A DNA stretch of 64,000 nucleotides from DATILL01 sp035476575 (GTDB taxonomy: Bacteria > Actinomycetota > Actinomycetes > Mycobacteriales > JACQDL01). The stretch's first letter is position 1. Every line of letters starts with the position of its first letter. Of this stretch, positions 32,867 through 41,241 are shown piece after piece. Location: positions 62,001 to 126,000 of the forward strand of contig DATILL010000040.1 of assembly GCA_035476575.1 (NCBI GenBank), given 5' to 3'. A program made the translations under genes and the position numbers. Under the pieces are notes generated by a model. It saw only the letters and a list, made by a program, of their open reading frames with translations, was not told where the DNA came from and did not search any database.

Positions 32867-33783
32867 CTGGTGCTCACCATCGAACGCAGGAAGAAGGTCA
32901 GGTTGGCCGGTCGCTCGGCCAACCTGCGCATCAGATATCCATACCACTCGTCCCCGTAGGGCACATATACCCGCACCGTCTCACCCCGGCCGGCAAGCCG
33001 CTTCTGCTCCTCCGGCCGGACGCCGTACAGCATCTGGTACTCGTACGACCCCCGCTCCCGCCCGTACCACCGGGCCCGCTCCGCCGCGATCGCGAGCAGC
33101 CGTGGGTCGTGCGTGGCGACCATCGGGTAGCCCGAGCCGGCCAGCAGCACCTTCAGGCAGCGCACGTACGACCGGTCGACGTCGAACGGGTCGGCGTAGG
33201 CGACCTCGGCCGGCTCGTTGTAGGCGCCCTTGCACAGCCGCACCCGGGAGCCGGCATAGGCGAGCTCGCGGCAGTCGGTCTCGGTCCGCCTCAGGTACGC
33301 CTGCAGCACCGCGCCGGTGCTCGGGTGATCCCGGCGAAGCTCGGCCAGGATGGCCAGCGTCGAGTCGGTGGTGGTGTGGTCTTCCATGTCGAGGGTCACC
33401 GTCGTGCCGGCGGCCTCGGCGGCGGCGCAGATCTCCCGGGCGTGCTCGATGGCGAGCCGCGGGTCCAGCGCCTGCCCGATGGCGGACAGCTTCACGCTGA
33501 GCTCCGTGCTACCGGTCAGGCCCTCCACGGCGAGCCCGGACAGCAGGGCGAGGTATGCCTTGGCGTTGGCCGCCGCGTGCTCCCGCTCGGTGGTGTCCTC
33601 ACCGAGCCGGTCCAGGGACACGGCGAGCCCCTGGCCGGTCAGCTCGTGGCTGACCCGGATGGCATCATCAACACCCGCGCCGGCCACGAAGCGCCGTACC
33701 ACGCTCCGGCTGACCGGGGCGGCCGTGACGAGCCGTTTGAGGCGCTCGTTGCGGGCGGCCGCGAGGATCACGCTACGCAGCAT
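32863..33783 (-). CDS. Proline dehydrogenase (monofunctional, PutA-like)
   Basis: 306 residues. An FAD-dependent enzyme oxidising proline to P5C, near the membrane. TIM-barrel signatures of the family are seen: LSVKLSAIGQALD, VTLDMEDHTTTDST, QAYLRRTETDCREL, RVRLCKGAYNEP, VATHDPRLL, and the substrate-binding arginine pair region YLMRRLAER. Length is typical for the single-domain form. It overlaps proC by 4 bp. Confidence 0.93.
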   Translation of the reverse strand: MLRSVILAAARNERLKRLVTAAPVSRSVVRRFVAGAGVDDAIRVSHELTGQGLAVSLDRLGEDTTEREHAAANAKAYLALLSGLAVEGLTGSTELSVKLSAIGQALDPRLAIEHAREICAAAEAAGTTVTLDMEDHTTTDSTLAILAELRRDHPSTGAVLQAYLRRTETDCRELAYAGSRVRLCKGAYNEPAEVAYADPFDVDRSYVRCLKVLLAGSGYPMVATHDPRLLAIAAERARWYGRERGSYEYQMLYGVRPEEQKRLAGRGETVRVYVPYGDEWYGYLMRRLAERPANLTFFLRSMVSTR

Positions 33784-33799
33784 GCCGTCAGGGTACGGA

Positions 33800-34633
33800 C
33801 TAGCTCGGGACGGCGACCCGGGCGCAGGCCAGGTGCAGGCGGGTGAAGGCCAGCGCCTCGGCCAGGTCGGCCTCGCGCTCCTCCCGGCTGACCGCCCGGC
33901 GGGTGTTCACCTCGACCACGACCGAGCCGGTGAACGCCCGCTGGGCGAGCATCTCCAGCACCGCTGCGCACGGCTGGCTGCCCCGTCCGGGGATGAGATG
34001 CTCGTCGCGCAGCGCGCCGGTGCCGTCGGCCATGTGTACGTGGCCAAGCCGGTCACCCATCAGCTCCAGCATCCTGATCGCGTCGGACCTGGACACGGCG
34101 GTGTGCGACAGGTCCAGGGTGTAGCGCTGGTGGTCCTCCATCATGGGGTCCCAGTCCGGCGCGTACGCCGAGACCTCCCGGCCACGCACCCGCAGCGGAA
34201 ACATGTTCTCCACCGCGAAGATCACGTCGGTCTCGCCGGTCATCCGTTCGATCCCGCGGGTGAAGTCCCGAGCGTAGTCGCGCTGCCAGCGGAACGGCGG
34301 GTGAACGACGACACACCTGGCGCCGAGCCGCTCCGCGACCTGCCTGGCCTTGACCAGCTTGCCCCACGGGTCGGTGCCCCAGACCCGTTGGGTGATCACC
34401 AGGCACGGCGCGTGCACGGCCAGGATCGGCACGCCGTAGTAGTCGGACAGCCGGCGCAGCGCCTCAGGATCCTGGCTGATCGGATCGGTCCAGACCATCA
34501 CCTCGACGCCGTCGTACCCCAGCCGCGCGGCGATGTCGAAGGCCGCGGCGGTGGACTCGGGGTAGACCGACGCGGTCGACAAGCCGACACGAGCGGACGG
34601 CACCAAAACCGGGGGGGTCGGGCGGGGGCTCAC
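33800..34633 (-). CDS. Sugar phosphate isomerase/epimerase family protein (Rv0498 type)
   Basis: 277 residues. A xylose-isomerase-like TIM barrel: VGLSTASVYPESTAAAF, YDGVEVMVWTDPIS, FAVENMFPLR, LDLSHTAVS and LGHVHMADGTG contain the usual metal-binding Glu, Asp and His. The gene holds the Rv0498 position between the ppx/Rv0497 genes and proC in mycobacteria. The substrate is unknown. It ends 17 bp before the proline dehydrogenase start and is probably in that operon. Confidence 0.85.
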   Translation of the reverse strand: MSPRPTPPVLVPSARVGLSTASVYPESTAAAFDIAARLGYDGVEVMVWTDPISQDPEALRRLSDYYGVPILAVHAPCLVITQRVWGTDPWGKLVKARQVAERLGARCVVVHPPFRWQRDYARDFTRGIERMTGETDVIFAVENMFPLRVRGREVSAYAPDWDPMMEDHQRYTLDLSHTAVSRSDAIRMLELMGDRLGHVHMADGTGALRDEHLIPGRGSQPCAAVLEMLAQRAFTGSVVVEVNTRRAVSREEREADLAEALAFTRLHLACARVAVPS

Positions 34634-34815
34634 AATCGGCCAGCCTACGCCGAGTTACCAGCGGGTACCGGGTCAGCGCGTGAACGTCACACGATGTGCT
34701 CGGATCCGTAACACGCATGCGCAGGACCGTGGCCGCGTTAACAGCAAGGTGGGTTTCATCCCATTTTGTAGGTGTATCTGTGGATGACCATCCAAATCGA
34801 TCTCTGGGAGCCGCC

Positions 34816-34926
34816 GTGAGCCAGACCCGTGAGGCGATCGAGGTCACCGCTGCCCACACGTCGATCGTGCTCCGCCGGCTGCTGGCCAGCCCGAACCCAC
34901 CCAACCCGGACCTGGGCACCCGCTGA
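34816..34926 (+). CDS. 36-residue small protein, unrecognised
   Basis: GTG 34816 follows GGGAG by 5 nt. The product, SQTREAIEVTAAHTSIVLRR then LLASPNPPNPDLGTR after the first Met, is one amphipathic helix with a Pro/Asn-rich tail. The 34634-35166 interval otherwise has no gene except promoters. Small size makes it uncertain, but codon usage and the ribosome-binding site favour translation. Confidence 0.45.
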   Translation: MSQTREAIEVTAAHTSIVLRRLLASPNPPNPDLGTR

Positions 34927-35166
34927 GGCGGGCGGACCTCGTCGTCGAGGGCTGCTCCTGGCGGCAGCAGGTCACCCGAGCTGATCGTCGACATGGCACC
35001 CTCGCCAGCTCTCGCCCCGCTGGAACGACCGCACCACCGGATGGCCGGTCATTGCTCCATGATCGCGCCTTCTCCTCGCCTTACCCTCATTTTCTTCGGT
35101 ACGGGCGACTCTTTGGCACGGGCCGACTCTTTTGCCACCGGACGACGCAGGAGGAGGTGGGCCACG

Positions 35167-36768
35167 GTGCATGGGCTCGAAGGTGGGCTCGGCGTGGTGC
35201 TGCTGGTGGCATCCGCCGCGATCGTGGCCGGGGTCGCCCGGAAGCTGAGCTGGTCTGCGCCCTTGCTGTGTGTCCTGGTCGGGCTGGCCGCCTCGATGCT
35301 GCCCGGCATCCCGGAGGACCGGATCCGGATCGCCCCGGACGTCGTACTGTCGCTGGTGCTGCCCCCGCTGCTGTTCTCCGCGGCGCTGGACAGCTCGTTC
35401 GTGAACTTCCGTAAGAACCTGCGGCCGATCGGGCTGCTGTCGGTCGGCTTGGTCCTCTTCACCGCGCTGAGCGTGGGCGTGGTGATGGCCGCCGTGGTCC
35501 CCGATATGCACTTCGTCGTCGCCTGCACGCTGGGCGCGATCGTCGCTCCGCCGGACGCCGTCGCGGCTACCGCGATCGCCCGCAAGCTCGGGCTGCCGCG
35601 GCGGATGGTGGTGATCCTAGCCGGCGAGAGCCTGGTCAACGACGCCACGGCGCTGACCGCGTACCGGGTGGCGGTGGCCGCCACGATGGGCACCGGGTAC
35701 TCCTTCGCCGACGCGGCCGGGGTCTTCCTGCTGGCCGCGGCCGGCGGGGTGGCGATCGGGCTCGTAGTGGCCACCGCCGTCAACTGGCTGACCAGGAGGC
35801 TGCGTGACGCCGTGCTGGAGAACACCCTGATCCTGCTGGCGCCGTTCCTCGCCTACGTGCCGGCCGAGTCGCTGCATGCCTCCGGCGTGCTGGCCGTGGT
35901 GGTGGCCGGGCTGAGCATCGGGCACCACGCGCCGCGCACGGCGACGTACGCCGGCAGGCTGCAGGCGAGTGCCATCTGGAAGATGGTCGACTTCCTGCTG
36001 GAGTCGTCGGTGTTCCTGCTGATCGGGCTGCAGTTGCGTGCGGTGGCCCGGGAGGGGACGGTGGGGGTGTCCGTCGGTGAGCTCGCGACCTGGGTGTCGG
36101 TCGCGGTGCTGGTGGTGATCGCGACCCGGTTCATCTGGGTTTTCCCGGCCACGCTGGTGCCCCGGCTGCTGTCCCGGCGCCTGCGTGAGCGAGACCCCGC
36201 GCCGCACTGGCGGTTCATGGTGGTCGAGAGCTGGGCCGGCATGCGTGGGGTGGTGTCGATCGCGGCGGCGTACGCGCTGCCGGTGAGCTTCCCGGAGCGC
36301 AACCTGATCATCTTCCTTACCTTCGGGGTGGTGATCTCCACCCTGGTGCTGCACGGGTTCACGCTGCCGTGGCTGATCCGCCGGCTCGGTGTGGTCGCGG
36401 ACAGCGAACGCAAGGCGGACGACCTGGCCGAGGCGGCGGCCCAGCATGCCGCGATCGGCACCTCGCTGTCCCGGCTGGACGAGATGCTCGCCGCGGCCGG
36501 TCCGGAGGTGCCCGAGGAGGTGGTGGCCCGGCTGCGCGAGCGGGCCGAGCTGCGCAGCTTCGGGGCCTGGGAGCGGCTGGGCGGCGGCGCGGACACTTCC
36601 ACCCCCGAGCCCCCGACCGCGACGTACCGCCGGCTTCGCCGGGAGATGCTGGAGACCGAACGCCAGGTCTTCGTCGAGCTGCGCGACGCCGGCCGGATCG
36701 ACGACGAGGTGATGCGCCGGGTGCAGCGCGAGCTGGATCTGGAGGAGGCCATGATCGCCCGCGACTGA
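35167..36768 (+). CDS. Na+/H+ antiporter, CPA1 (NhaP/YjcE) family
   Basis: 533 residues from GTG 35167, 9 nt after AGGAGGAGG; longer in-frame starts add a polar stretch before the first helix. About twelve transmembrane helices. The ion-binding pair is in ILAGESLVNDATALTAYRVA (ND). APPDAVAATAIARKLGLP and WAGMRGVVSIAAAYALPVSF are CPA1 signatures. A 120-residue cytoplasmic C-terminus with helical, charged sequence follows, possibly regulatory. Exchanges Na+ or K+ for protons for pH and salt balance. Confidence 0.93.
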   Translation: MHGLEGGLGVVLLVASAAIVAGVARKLSWSAPLLCVLVGLAASMLPGIPEDRIRIAPDVVLSLVLPPLLFSAALDSSFVNFRKNLRPIGLLSVGLVLFTALSVGVVMAAVVPDMHFVVACTLGAIVAPPDAVAATAIARKLGLPRRMVVILAGESLVNDATALTAYRVAVAATMGTGYSFADAAGVFLLAAAGGVAIGLVVATAVNWLTRRLRDAVLENTLILLAPFLAYVPAESLHASGVLAVVVAGLSIGHHAPRTATYAGRLQASAIWKMVDFLLESSVFLLIGLQLRAVAREGTVGVSVGELATWVSVAVLVVIATRFIWVFPATLVPRLLSRRLRERDPAPHWRFMVVESWAGMRGVVSIAAAYALPVSFPERNLIIFLTFGVVISTLVLHGFTLPWLIRRLGVVADSERKADDLAEAAAQHAAIGTSLSRLDEMLAAAGPEVPEEVVARLRERAELRSFGAWERLGGGADTSTPEPPTATYRRLRREMLETERQVFVELRDAGRIDDEVMRRVQRELDLEEAMIARD

Positions 36769-36931
36769 CGCGGGCTGGCCTCGGCCGGAACGGCCCTCGG
36801 CCGTACACGCCGTCGGGGGCCGTACACACCTTCGGGGGAAAGGCGCCGAACCGCGGCCTGCCTGGGCGCGGCGGCCGCCGTCGGCGTACACGATGGACGT
36901 ATCGCACCTACCCTCGTTTCCGGAGCCGATT

Positions 36932-37300
36932 GTGAGCCGCTTGGTCCTTGCCGTCGTCACGAGCCTGGCCGCGCTCGCGGCCAGCGCGGCCTGCGGCGTG
37001 CCATCCGAAACGACGCCGGGCGGCACGACGACGGCCGGTCCCACGGGAAGGCCCACGTCGAAGCCGCTGCCGCGGATGCCCAACGTCGTCGGACGAAACC
37101 TGCAGGATGCTCAGGACGCGCTGCAGGCTGCCGGGGTGGGCTTGCTGTCCCAGTCGCACGACGCGACCGGCCAGGGCCGGCACCAGGTTCTCGACCGCAA
37201 CTGGCAGGTGTGCGACCAGAAACCCAAGGCTGGCCAGCCGGTGCCCGCCGATGTGCTGCCCGACCTCGGCGTCGTACGGGTCACCGAGACATGCCCCTGA
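36932..37300 (+). CDS. PASTA-like domain lipoprotein
   Basis: 122 residues from GTG 36932 (CCGGAG upstream). A lipoprotein signal (VTSLAALAASAAC) puts a lipidated cysteine near residue 21. After a Thr/Pro linker, one PASTA-like domain follows (MPNVVGRNLQDAQDALQAAG, then QVCDQKPKAGQPV). PASTA domains bind peptidoglycan stem peptides. A free-standing, surface-anchored one may sense or tether the cell wall. It is convergent with the following membrane protein gene. Confidence 0.75.
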   Translation: MSRLVLAVVTSLAALAASAACGVPSETTPGGTTTAGPTGRPTSKPLPRMPNVVGRNLQDAQDALQAAGVGLLSQSHDATGQGRHQVLDRNWQVCDQKPKAGQPVPADVLPDLGVVRVTETCP

Positions 37301-37333
37301 CACTGGATGGGCCGGCGGCTAGGTGGGCCGGCG

Positions 37334-38494
37334 CTAGGTGGGCCGGATCGCGAACGCGGCGGGCAGCACCGTGATCGCCACACCGACCGCGACTACGACG
37401 GCGGAGGTGAACAGGTCCAGCTCGCCGCCGGTCTGCCGACGCCGGATCCACGATGCCCCGGCGTGCAGGCCCACCAGCACCACCCCCGAGCCGGCCGCCG
37501 CGACGTACGGCTGGGTTTCCCACAGCGAGTGGAACCCGAGCCACAGGCCCAGGCCGAGACAGGCCGCGAACACCGTCTCCACCACGAACATCAGCCAGTC
37601 GCGCGCCAGGGACCGGCTGGCGCGCTCGTCGTCCTCGTCGTGGTTGGCGGCAGGCCGGCTCGGCCGGTCGGCCAGATCCGGTGGCTCTGGCCTGCGTGGC
37701 GACGCTGTGCCGGCTGCGGGCCTGGCGCTCTGCACCGGCCGGACCGCAGCCGGTTCGGCGAGGTTGGGACGGGCCTGGACGGGCCTGGAGTCGGCCGGAC
37801 CGGGCAATGCCGGCCGTACCGGCGCGGAGCCGTTGGACACCGCGCCCTGTGGCGTCGGGCCCTGTGGCATTAGGCCCTGTGGCGTCGGGCCCTGTGGCGT
37901 CGGGCCCTGCGGAACGGCGGCAGGCCGGATCGGCGTGGACTGTACCGTGCGCGGCGAGACCGAACCATTGCGTGGCCCGGTGAGCCGGGCCGACTCGGCC
38001 AGATGCGGCCGGTCTGACGGCACGGCGGCCGGCTGCGGTAGGAACGGTTGCTGCGCTGGCCGGAGCCGTTCCGCGACCAGAGGTGGCACCGGGCTGGCCG
38101 GCTGGGGACGGGCAGGGGCGCGCGTCGGCGGGGCCGGCGGCTCGACGGGCGCTAGCGGCGGCCTCGTCGGCCCGTCCCGGGTCAGCTCGGTCCGCGACGG
38201 CCCGGTGCGCTCCGGCACACGCGACGGCTCAGTGCGTTCCAGCGCGTGCGGCGGCTCGATATGCTCCCGGGCCGGCGGGGGCTGGGTGCGCTCGTGGGCC
38301 CGTCCGTCGTCGGCCGGCCGCCGGTAGGGAAACATCATCCGCTCCGGTGGCGGCGGGATGGTGGGCTCCTCGGTCCGCTCCCGTCGCCGTCGCCGTCGGG
38401 ACTCAGGAAGTTCTATGCCCGCCTCACGAAGCAGATCGGAGGCCGGGCGCGAGCTGGCCGGTTCCTCGTCTTCGGACCTCGTATGTCGCGCCAT
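37334..38494 (-). CDS. Pro-rich membrane protein (Rv0497 type)
   Basis: 386 residues from ATG 38494. The first 285 residues are disordered, Pro/Arg/Ala-rich and cytoplasmic, and include a five-unit PQGPT-type repeat. The C-terminal 100 residues hold three hydrophobic helices (WLMFVVETVFAACLGLGLWL, YVAAAGSGVVLVGLHAG, LFTSAVVVAVGVAITVLPAA). Position next to the Ppx/GppA gene matches Rv0497. The opening SEDEEPASSRPASDLLREAG is typical of that family. Function unknown. Confidence 0.8.
   Translation of the reverse strand: MARHTRSEDEEPASSRPASDLLREAGIELPESRRRRRRERTEEPTIPPPPERMMFPYRRPADDGRAHERTQPPPAREHIEPPHALERTEPSRVPERTGPSRTELTRDGPTRPPLAPVEPPAPPTRAPARPQPASPVPPLVAERLRPAQQPFLPQPAAVPSDRPHLAESARLTGPRNGSVSPRTVQSTPIRPAAVPQGPTPQGPTPQGLMPQGPTPQGAVSNGSAPVRPALPGPADSRPVQARPNLAEPAAVRPVQSARPAAGTASPRRPEPPDLADRPSRPAANHDEDDERASRSLARDWLMFVVETVFAACLGLGLWLGFHSLWETQPYVAAAGSGVVLVGLHAGASWIRRRQTGGELDLFTSAVVVAVGVAITVLPAAFAIRPT
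37844..37918. repeat. Five 15-bp tandem repeats inside the membrane protein gene
   Basis: Unit GCCCTGTGGCGTCGG, read on the other strand as codons for Pro-Thr-Pro-Gln-Gly steps. Copies 1, 3 and 4 are identical; copies 2 and 5 have diverged. The length is likely to vary between strains. Confidence 0.85.
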
Positions 38495-38504
38495 ATGGGT
38501 GTCC

Positions 38505-39437
38505 CTACGTCCCATCCAGCCAGTCAAGGCGCCGCAGGATGATACCCTCCCGCAGCGCCCACGGACAGATCTCCACGTACTGCACCCGGCATTGCCGCAT
38601 AACCGACTCGGCAACGACCGCTCCGGCCAACAACTGATGTGCCCGCGCGGCGCTGACACCATCCAGCTCCGCTAGGTCGGCCGAAGACATCCGCGAGATG
38701 AACCCGATCACCTGCCTCAAACCGTCGATGGTCAGCACCCGGGAGGCCCGGGGCCCCGCGCTTGATGGCGCCGAACCGGTCAGCCGAGCCAACGAGCGGA
38801 ACGTCTTGGAGGTCGCGGCCACCCGGTCTGGGCGGTCGACCTCCCTCAGTCGGGGTACAACGGTACCAACCAACTCGTCGACATAGTCCCGCAGCATCCC
38901 GAGCGCGGCTCTGGTAGGCGGGTCTCCGTCCAGCCGCTCGCGGGTCAACCGGCCGGCGCCCAAGGGCAGCGACTCGGCGATCTCGGGCTCCTCGTCAATC
39001 CCGCAGGCGACTTCGAGCGAGCCGCCGCCGATGTCCAGGACCAGCAGCTGCCCGGCGCTCCAGCCGAACCACCGGCGCACCGCGAGGAAGGTGAGCCGCG
39101 CCTCCGCCGTGCCGGTCAGCACTGCCAGGTCGACCTGGGTCTCCTTTCGGACCCGGTCCAGCACCGCAGTCGAGTTGCCCGCGTCGCGCAGCGCCGAGGT
39201 GGCGAACGCAAGCAGGTCATCGCAGCCGAGCCGGGCGGCGCTGTCCCGCGCCTGTGCCACCGACTTGATCAACGCCTGGGCGCCGGCCGGCGCGATCAGC
39301 CCGGAGGCATCCACATGCTCGGCGAGCCGGAGCACCGACTTCTCCGAATAGGTCGGCGTCGGGTGCGCGCCACGGTGGGCGTCGACGATGAGCAGGTGCA
39401 CAGTGTTCGAGCCAACATCGAGCACGCCGAGCCGCAT
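38505..39437 (-). CDS. Ppx/GppA family phosphatase
   Basis: 310 residues. The actin-like ATPase fold of exopolyphosphatases and pppGpp phosphatases: VLDVGSNTVHLLIVDAH (phosphate 1), LVLDIGGGSLEVACG (phosphate 2) and PLGAGRLTRERL. It corresponds to M. tuberculosis ppx1 (Rv0496). Length is that of the short form without the C-terminal HD domain. It ends 10 bp before the Rv0497-type gene, with which it is probably co-transcribed, and sits near the phosphate-sensing senX3/regX3/phoU genes. Confidence 0.92.
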   Translation of the reverse strand: MRLGVLDVGSNTVHLLIVDAHRGAHPTPTYSEKSVLRLAEHVDASGLIAPAGAQALIKSVAQARDSAARLGCDDLLAFATSALRDAGNSTAVLDRVRKETQVDLAVLTGTAEARLTFLAVRRWFGWSAGQLLVLDIGGGSLEVACGIDEEPEIAESLPLGAGRLTRERLDGDPPTRAALGMLRDYVDELVGTVVPRLREVDRPDRVAATSKTFRSLARLTGSAPSSAGPRASRVLTIDGLRQVIGFISRMSSADLAELDGVSAARAHQLLAGAVVAESVMRQCRVQYVEICPWALREGIILRRLDWLDGT

Positions 39438-39494
39438 GCGCCGACGGTAGCGTCCCCTGGTCTCGCGAGCAGCCAGTCACGCTCGACCGTGGCC

Positions 39495-39661
39495 CGTGTG
39501 GTCACCTTTCGTTGCCTCCGTCCCCCGTGTGGTCACCTACGCACGTTGTGGTGACCTGTTGGGGGCTGGAGGCAACGATAGTCACCACAACGTGCGTAGG
39601 TGACCACACGGGGGACGGACGGAACGAAAGGTCACCACAACGCGTATAGGTGACCACACGG
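39495..39661. repeat. R-family repeat, locus 2: large palindrome
   Basis: Contains two GTGTGGTCACC units, TTGTGGTGACC, and their complements. Bases 39501-39556 pair with 39581-39636 as an inverted repeat with about five mismatches around a 24-nt centre. It fills the gap between the divergent ppx and 39714 genes. No reading frame in it looks genuine. Confidence 0.8.
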
Positions 39662-39700
39662 GACGGCGGGCGCTGGCCGGGGTGGCCGGCGGGCAGCGCC

Positions 39701-39706
39701 TATGGT
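39701..39706 (+). promoter_or_regulatory. -10 hexamer of a leaderless gene
   Basis: TATGGT, 7 nt before GTG 39714; no ribosome-binding site. Confidence 0.45.
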
Positions 39707-39713
39707 GGTTATC

Positions 39714-40535
39714 GTGAGCACCACAGAGGTGGGTCTTGACTTTCCCCGCGAGTGGGTGGAGTTCACCGACCCGGCCGACCCAGCGCACCTGATCCGTGCG
39801 GACCTCACCTGGCTTTGCTCGTCTTGGTCCTGCATCTTCGGCCGGGGCTGCCACGGGATTCTGGCCGACCGGCCGGACGACGGCTGCTGCAGCCACGGCG
39901 CGTTCTTCTCCGACCCGGCGGACGAGAAGCGGGTGCGCGCCGCGGCGGCCGAGCTCACCGCGGACATCTGGCAGTACCACCCCGGCCGGCGGGCCCGCCG
40001 GCTCACCGTGACGGACACCGTCGGCGAGAACACCAACCGGCGGCGCACCCGGACCGTCGAGGGCGCCTGCGTCTTTCTCAACCGGCCCGGCTTCGTCGGC
40101 GGCGCGGGCTGCGCGCTGCACCTGCTGGCGCTGCGCACCGGCCGCAACCCGATAACGACCAAGCCGGACGTCTGCTGGCAGTTGCCGATCCGCCGCGAGC
40201 AGGACTGGATGGACCGGATCGACGGCACCCGGGTGCTGCTGTCCACGCTGACCGAGTTCGACCGGCGGTCCTGGGGGGAGGGCGGGCACGACCTGCACTG
40301 GTGGTGCACCTCCTCGCCGGAGGCGCACGGCGGCGGCGAAAAGCTGTACGTCTCCTACCGGCCGGAGCTCACCGCGCTGGTCGGCCCCGCGGCGTACGGC
40401 GAGCTGGCCCGGCTGTGCGCCGCCCGGCTGGCCCGCGGCGGGCTGGTCGCCGTACACCCCGCCGAGCCCCACCGTGCCGGCGATCATCGAGCTGTTGCCC
40501 CGATCAGAGATCAACAAGCGGCAACAGCTCGATGA
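39714..40535 (+). CDS. Cys-rich conserved actinobacterial protein (Rv0495 type)
   Basis: 273 residues. A cysteine cluster near residues 30-55 (WLCSSWSCIFGRGCHGI, then DGCCSHGAFFSD) suggests bound metal or an Fe-S centre. A second cluster occurs near 120 (GACVFLNRPGF, GAGCALH). The gene lies where Rv0495c sits beside ppx1 in mycobacteria. The last ~18 residues are encoded by the H-A palindrome, so the native C-terminus has probably been replaced. GTG 39714 is chosen for the -10 hexamer 7 nt upstream; ATG 39702 is possible. Confidence 0.75.
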   Translation: MSTTEVGLDFPREWVEFTDPADPAHLIRADLTWLCSSWSCIFGRGCHGILADRPDDGCCSHGAFFSDPADEKRVRAAAAELTADIWQYHPGRRARRLTVTDTVGENTNRRRTRTVEGACVFLNRPGFVGGAGCALHLLALRTGRNPITTKPDVCWQLPIRREQDWMDRIDGTRVLLSTLTEFDRRSWGEGGHDLHWWCTSSPEAHGGGEKLYVSYRPELTALVGPAAYGELARLCAARLARGGLVAVHPAEPHRAGDHRAVAPIRDQQAATAR

Positions 40536-40539
40536 TCGC
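40480..40539. repeat. H-family hairpin, copy A
   Basis: A perfect 20-bp inverted repeat (GCGATCATCGAGCTGTTGCC and its complement) around a 20-nt loop holding GAGATCAAC. It lies between the convergent 39714 and regX3 genes and encodes the end of the former. It can fold in RNA from either strand, so it may act as a bidirectional terminator. Confidence 0.85.
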
Positions 40540-40557
40540 GGGGGACGCCCCGGGCGC

Positions 40558-41241
40558 TCAGGAGGTCTCGAACTTGTAGCCGAGACCGCGGACGGTGAGC
40601 AGGTGCCGCGGGTTGGACGGGTCCGGCTCCAGCTTGGCCCGCAGCCGCTTCACGTGCACGTCCAGCGTCTTGGTGTCGCCGACGTAGTCCGCACCCCAGA
40701 CCCGGTCGATGAGCTGTCCACGGGTCAGCACCCGGCCGGCGTTGCGCAGCAGCAGCTCCAGCAGGTCGAACTCCTTCAGCGGCATCGGCACCCCGTCGCC
40801 GTTTACCGTGACCACGTGCCGGTCCACGTCCATCCGCACCGGCCCCGCCTCCAGCACGGCCGCGACCAGCTCCTCGGGCTCGGTCCGGCGCCGCAGCACC
40901 GCCCGGATCCGGGCCACCAGCTCACGCGAGGAGAACGGCTTGGTGACGTAGTCGTCCGCACCGAGCTCCAGCCCGACGACCTTGTCGATCTCCGAGTCAC
41001 GGGCGGTCAGCATGATGACCGGCACGTTCGACCTGGACCGCAACATGCGGCACACCTCGGTGCCGGACAGGCCGGGCAGCATCAGGTCGAGCAGCACCAG
41101 GTCGGCACCGCTGCGGTCGAACTCCGACAGCGCGTCCGGCCCGGTCGGCGCCACCGACACCTCGAAGCCTTCGCGCCGCAGCATGTAGGACAGCGCCTCA
41201 GAGAACGACTCCTCGTCCTCGACCACCAGCACGCGGGTCAC
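40558..41241 (-). CDS. regX3: Response regulator RegX3 (OmpR/PhoB type)
   Basis: 227 residues from GTG 41241. The receiver domain is residues 1-115, with acidic pocket VVEDEES, phosphoacceptor in DLVLLDLMLPG and lysine in DDYVTKPFSSREL. The winged-helix effector is residues 130-225 (LKEFDLLELLLRNAGRVLTR, KTLDVHVKRLRAKLE, VRGLGYKFE). It governs the phosphate-starvation response. The start overlaps the senX3 stop by 4 bp, so the order in the operon is senX3 then regX3. Confidence 0.94.
   Translation of the reverse strand: MTRVLVVEDEESFSEALSYMLRREGFEVSVAPTGPDALSEFDRSGADLVLLDLMLPGLSGTEVCRMLRSRSNVPVIMLTARDSEIDKVVGLELGADDYVTKPFSSRELVARIRAVLRRRTEPEELVAAVLEAGPVRMDVDRHVVTVNGDGVPMPLKEFDLLELLLRNAGRVLTRGQLIDRVWGADYVGDTKTLDVHVKRLRAKLEPDPSNPRHLLTVRGLGYKFETS

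Noticed and set aside
40480..40539. H hairpins as classical Rho-independent terminators
   Set aside because: No T-run follows any copy, and loop sequence is conserved, which a plain terminator would not need.
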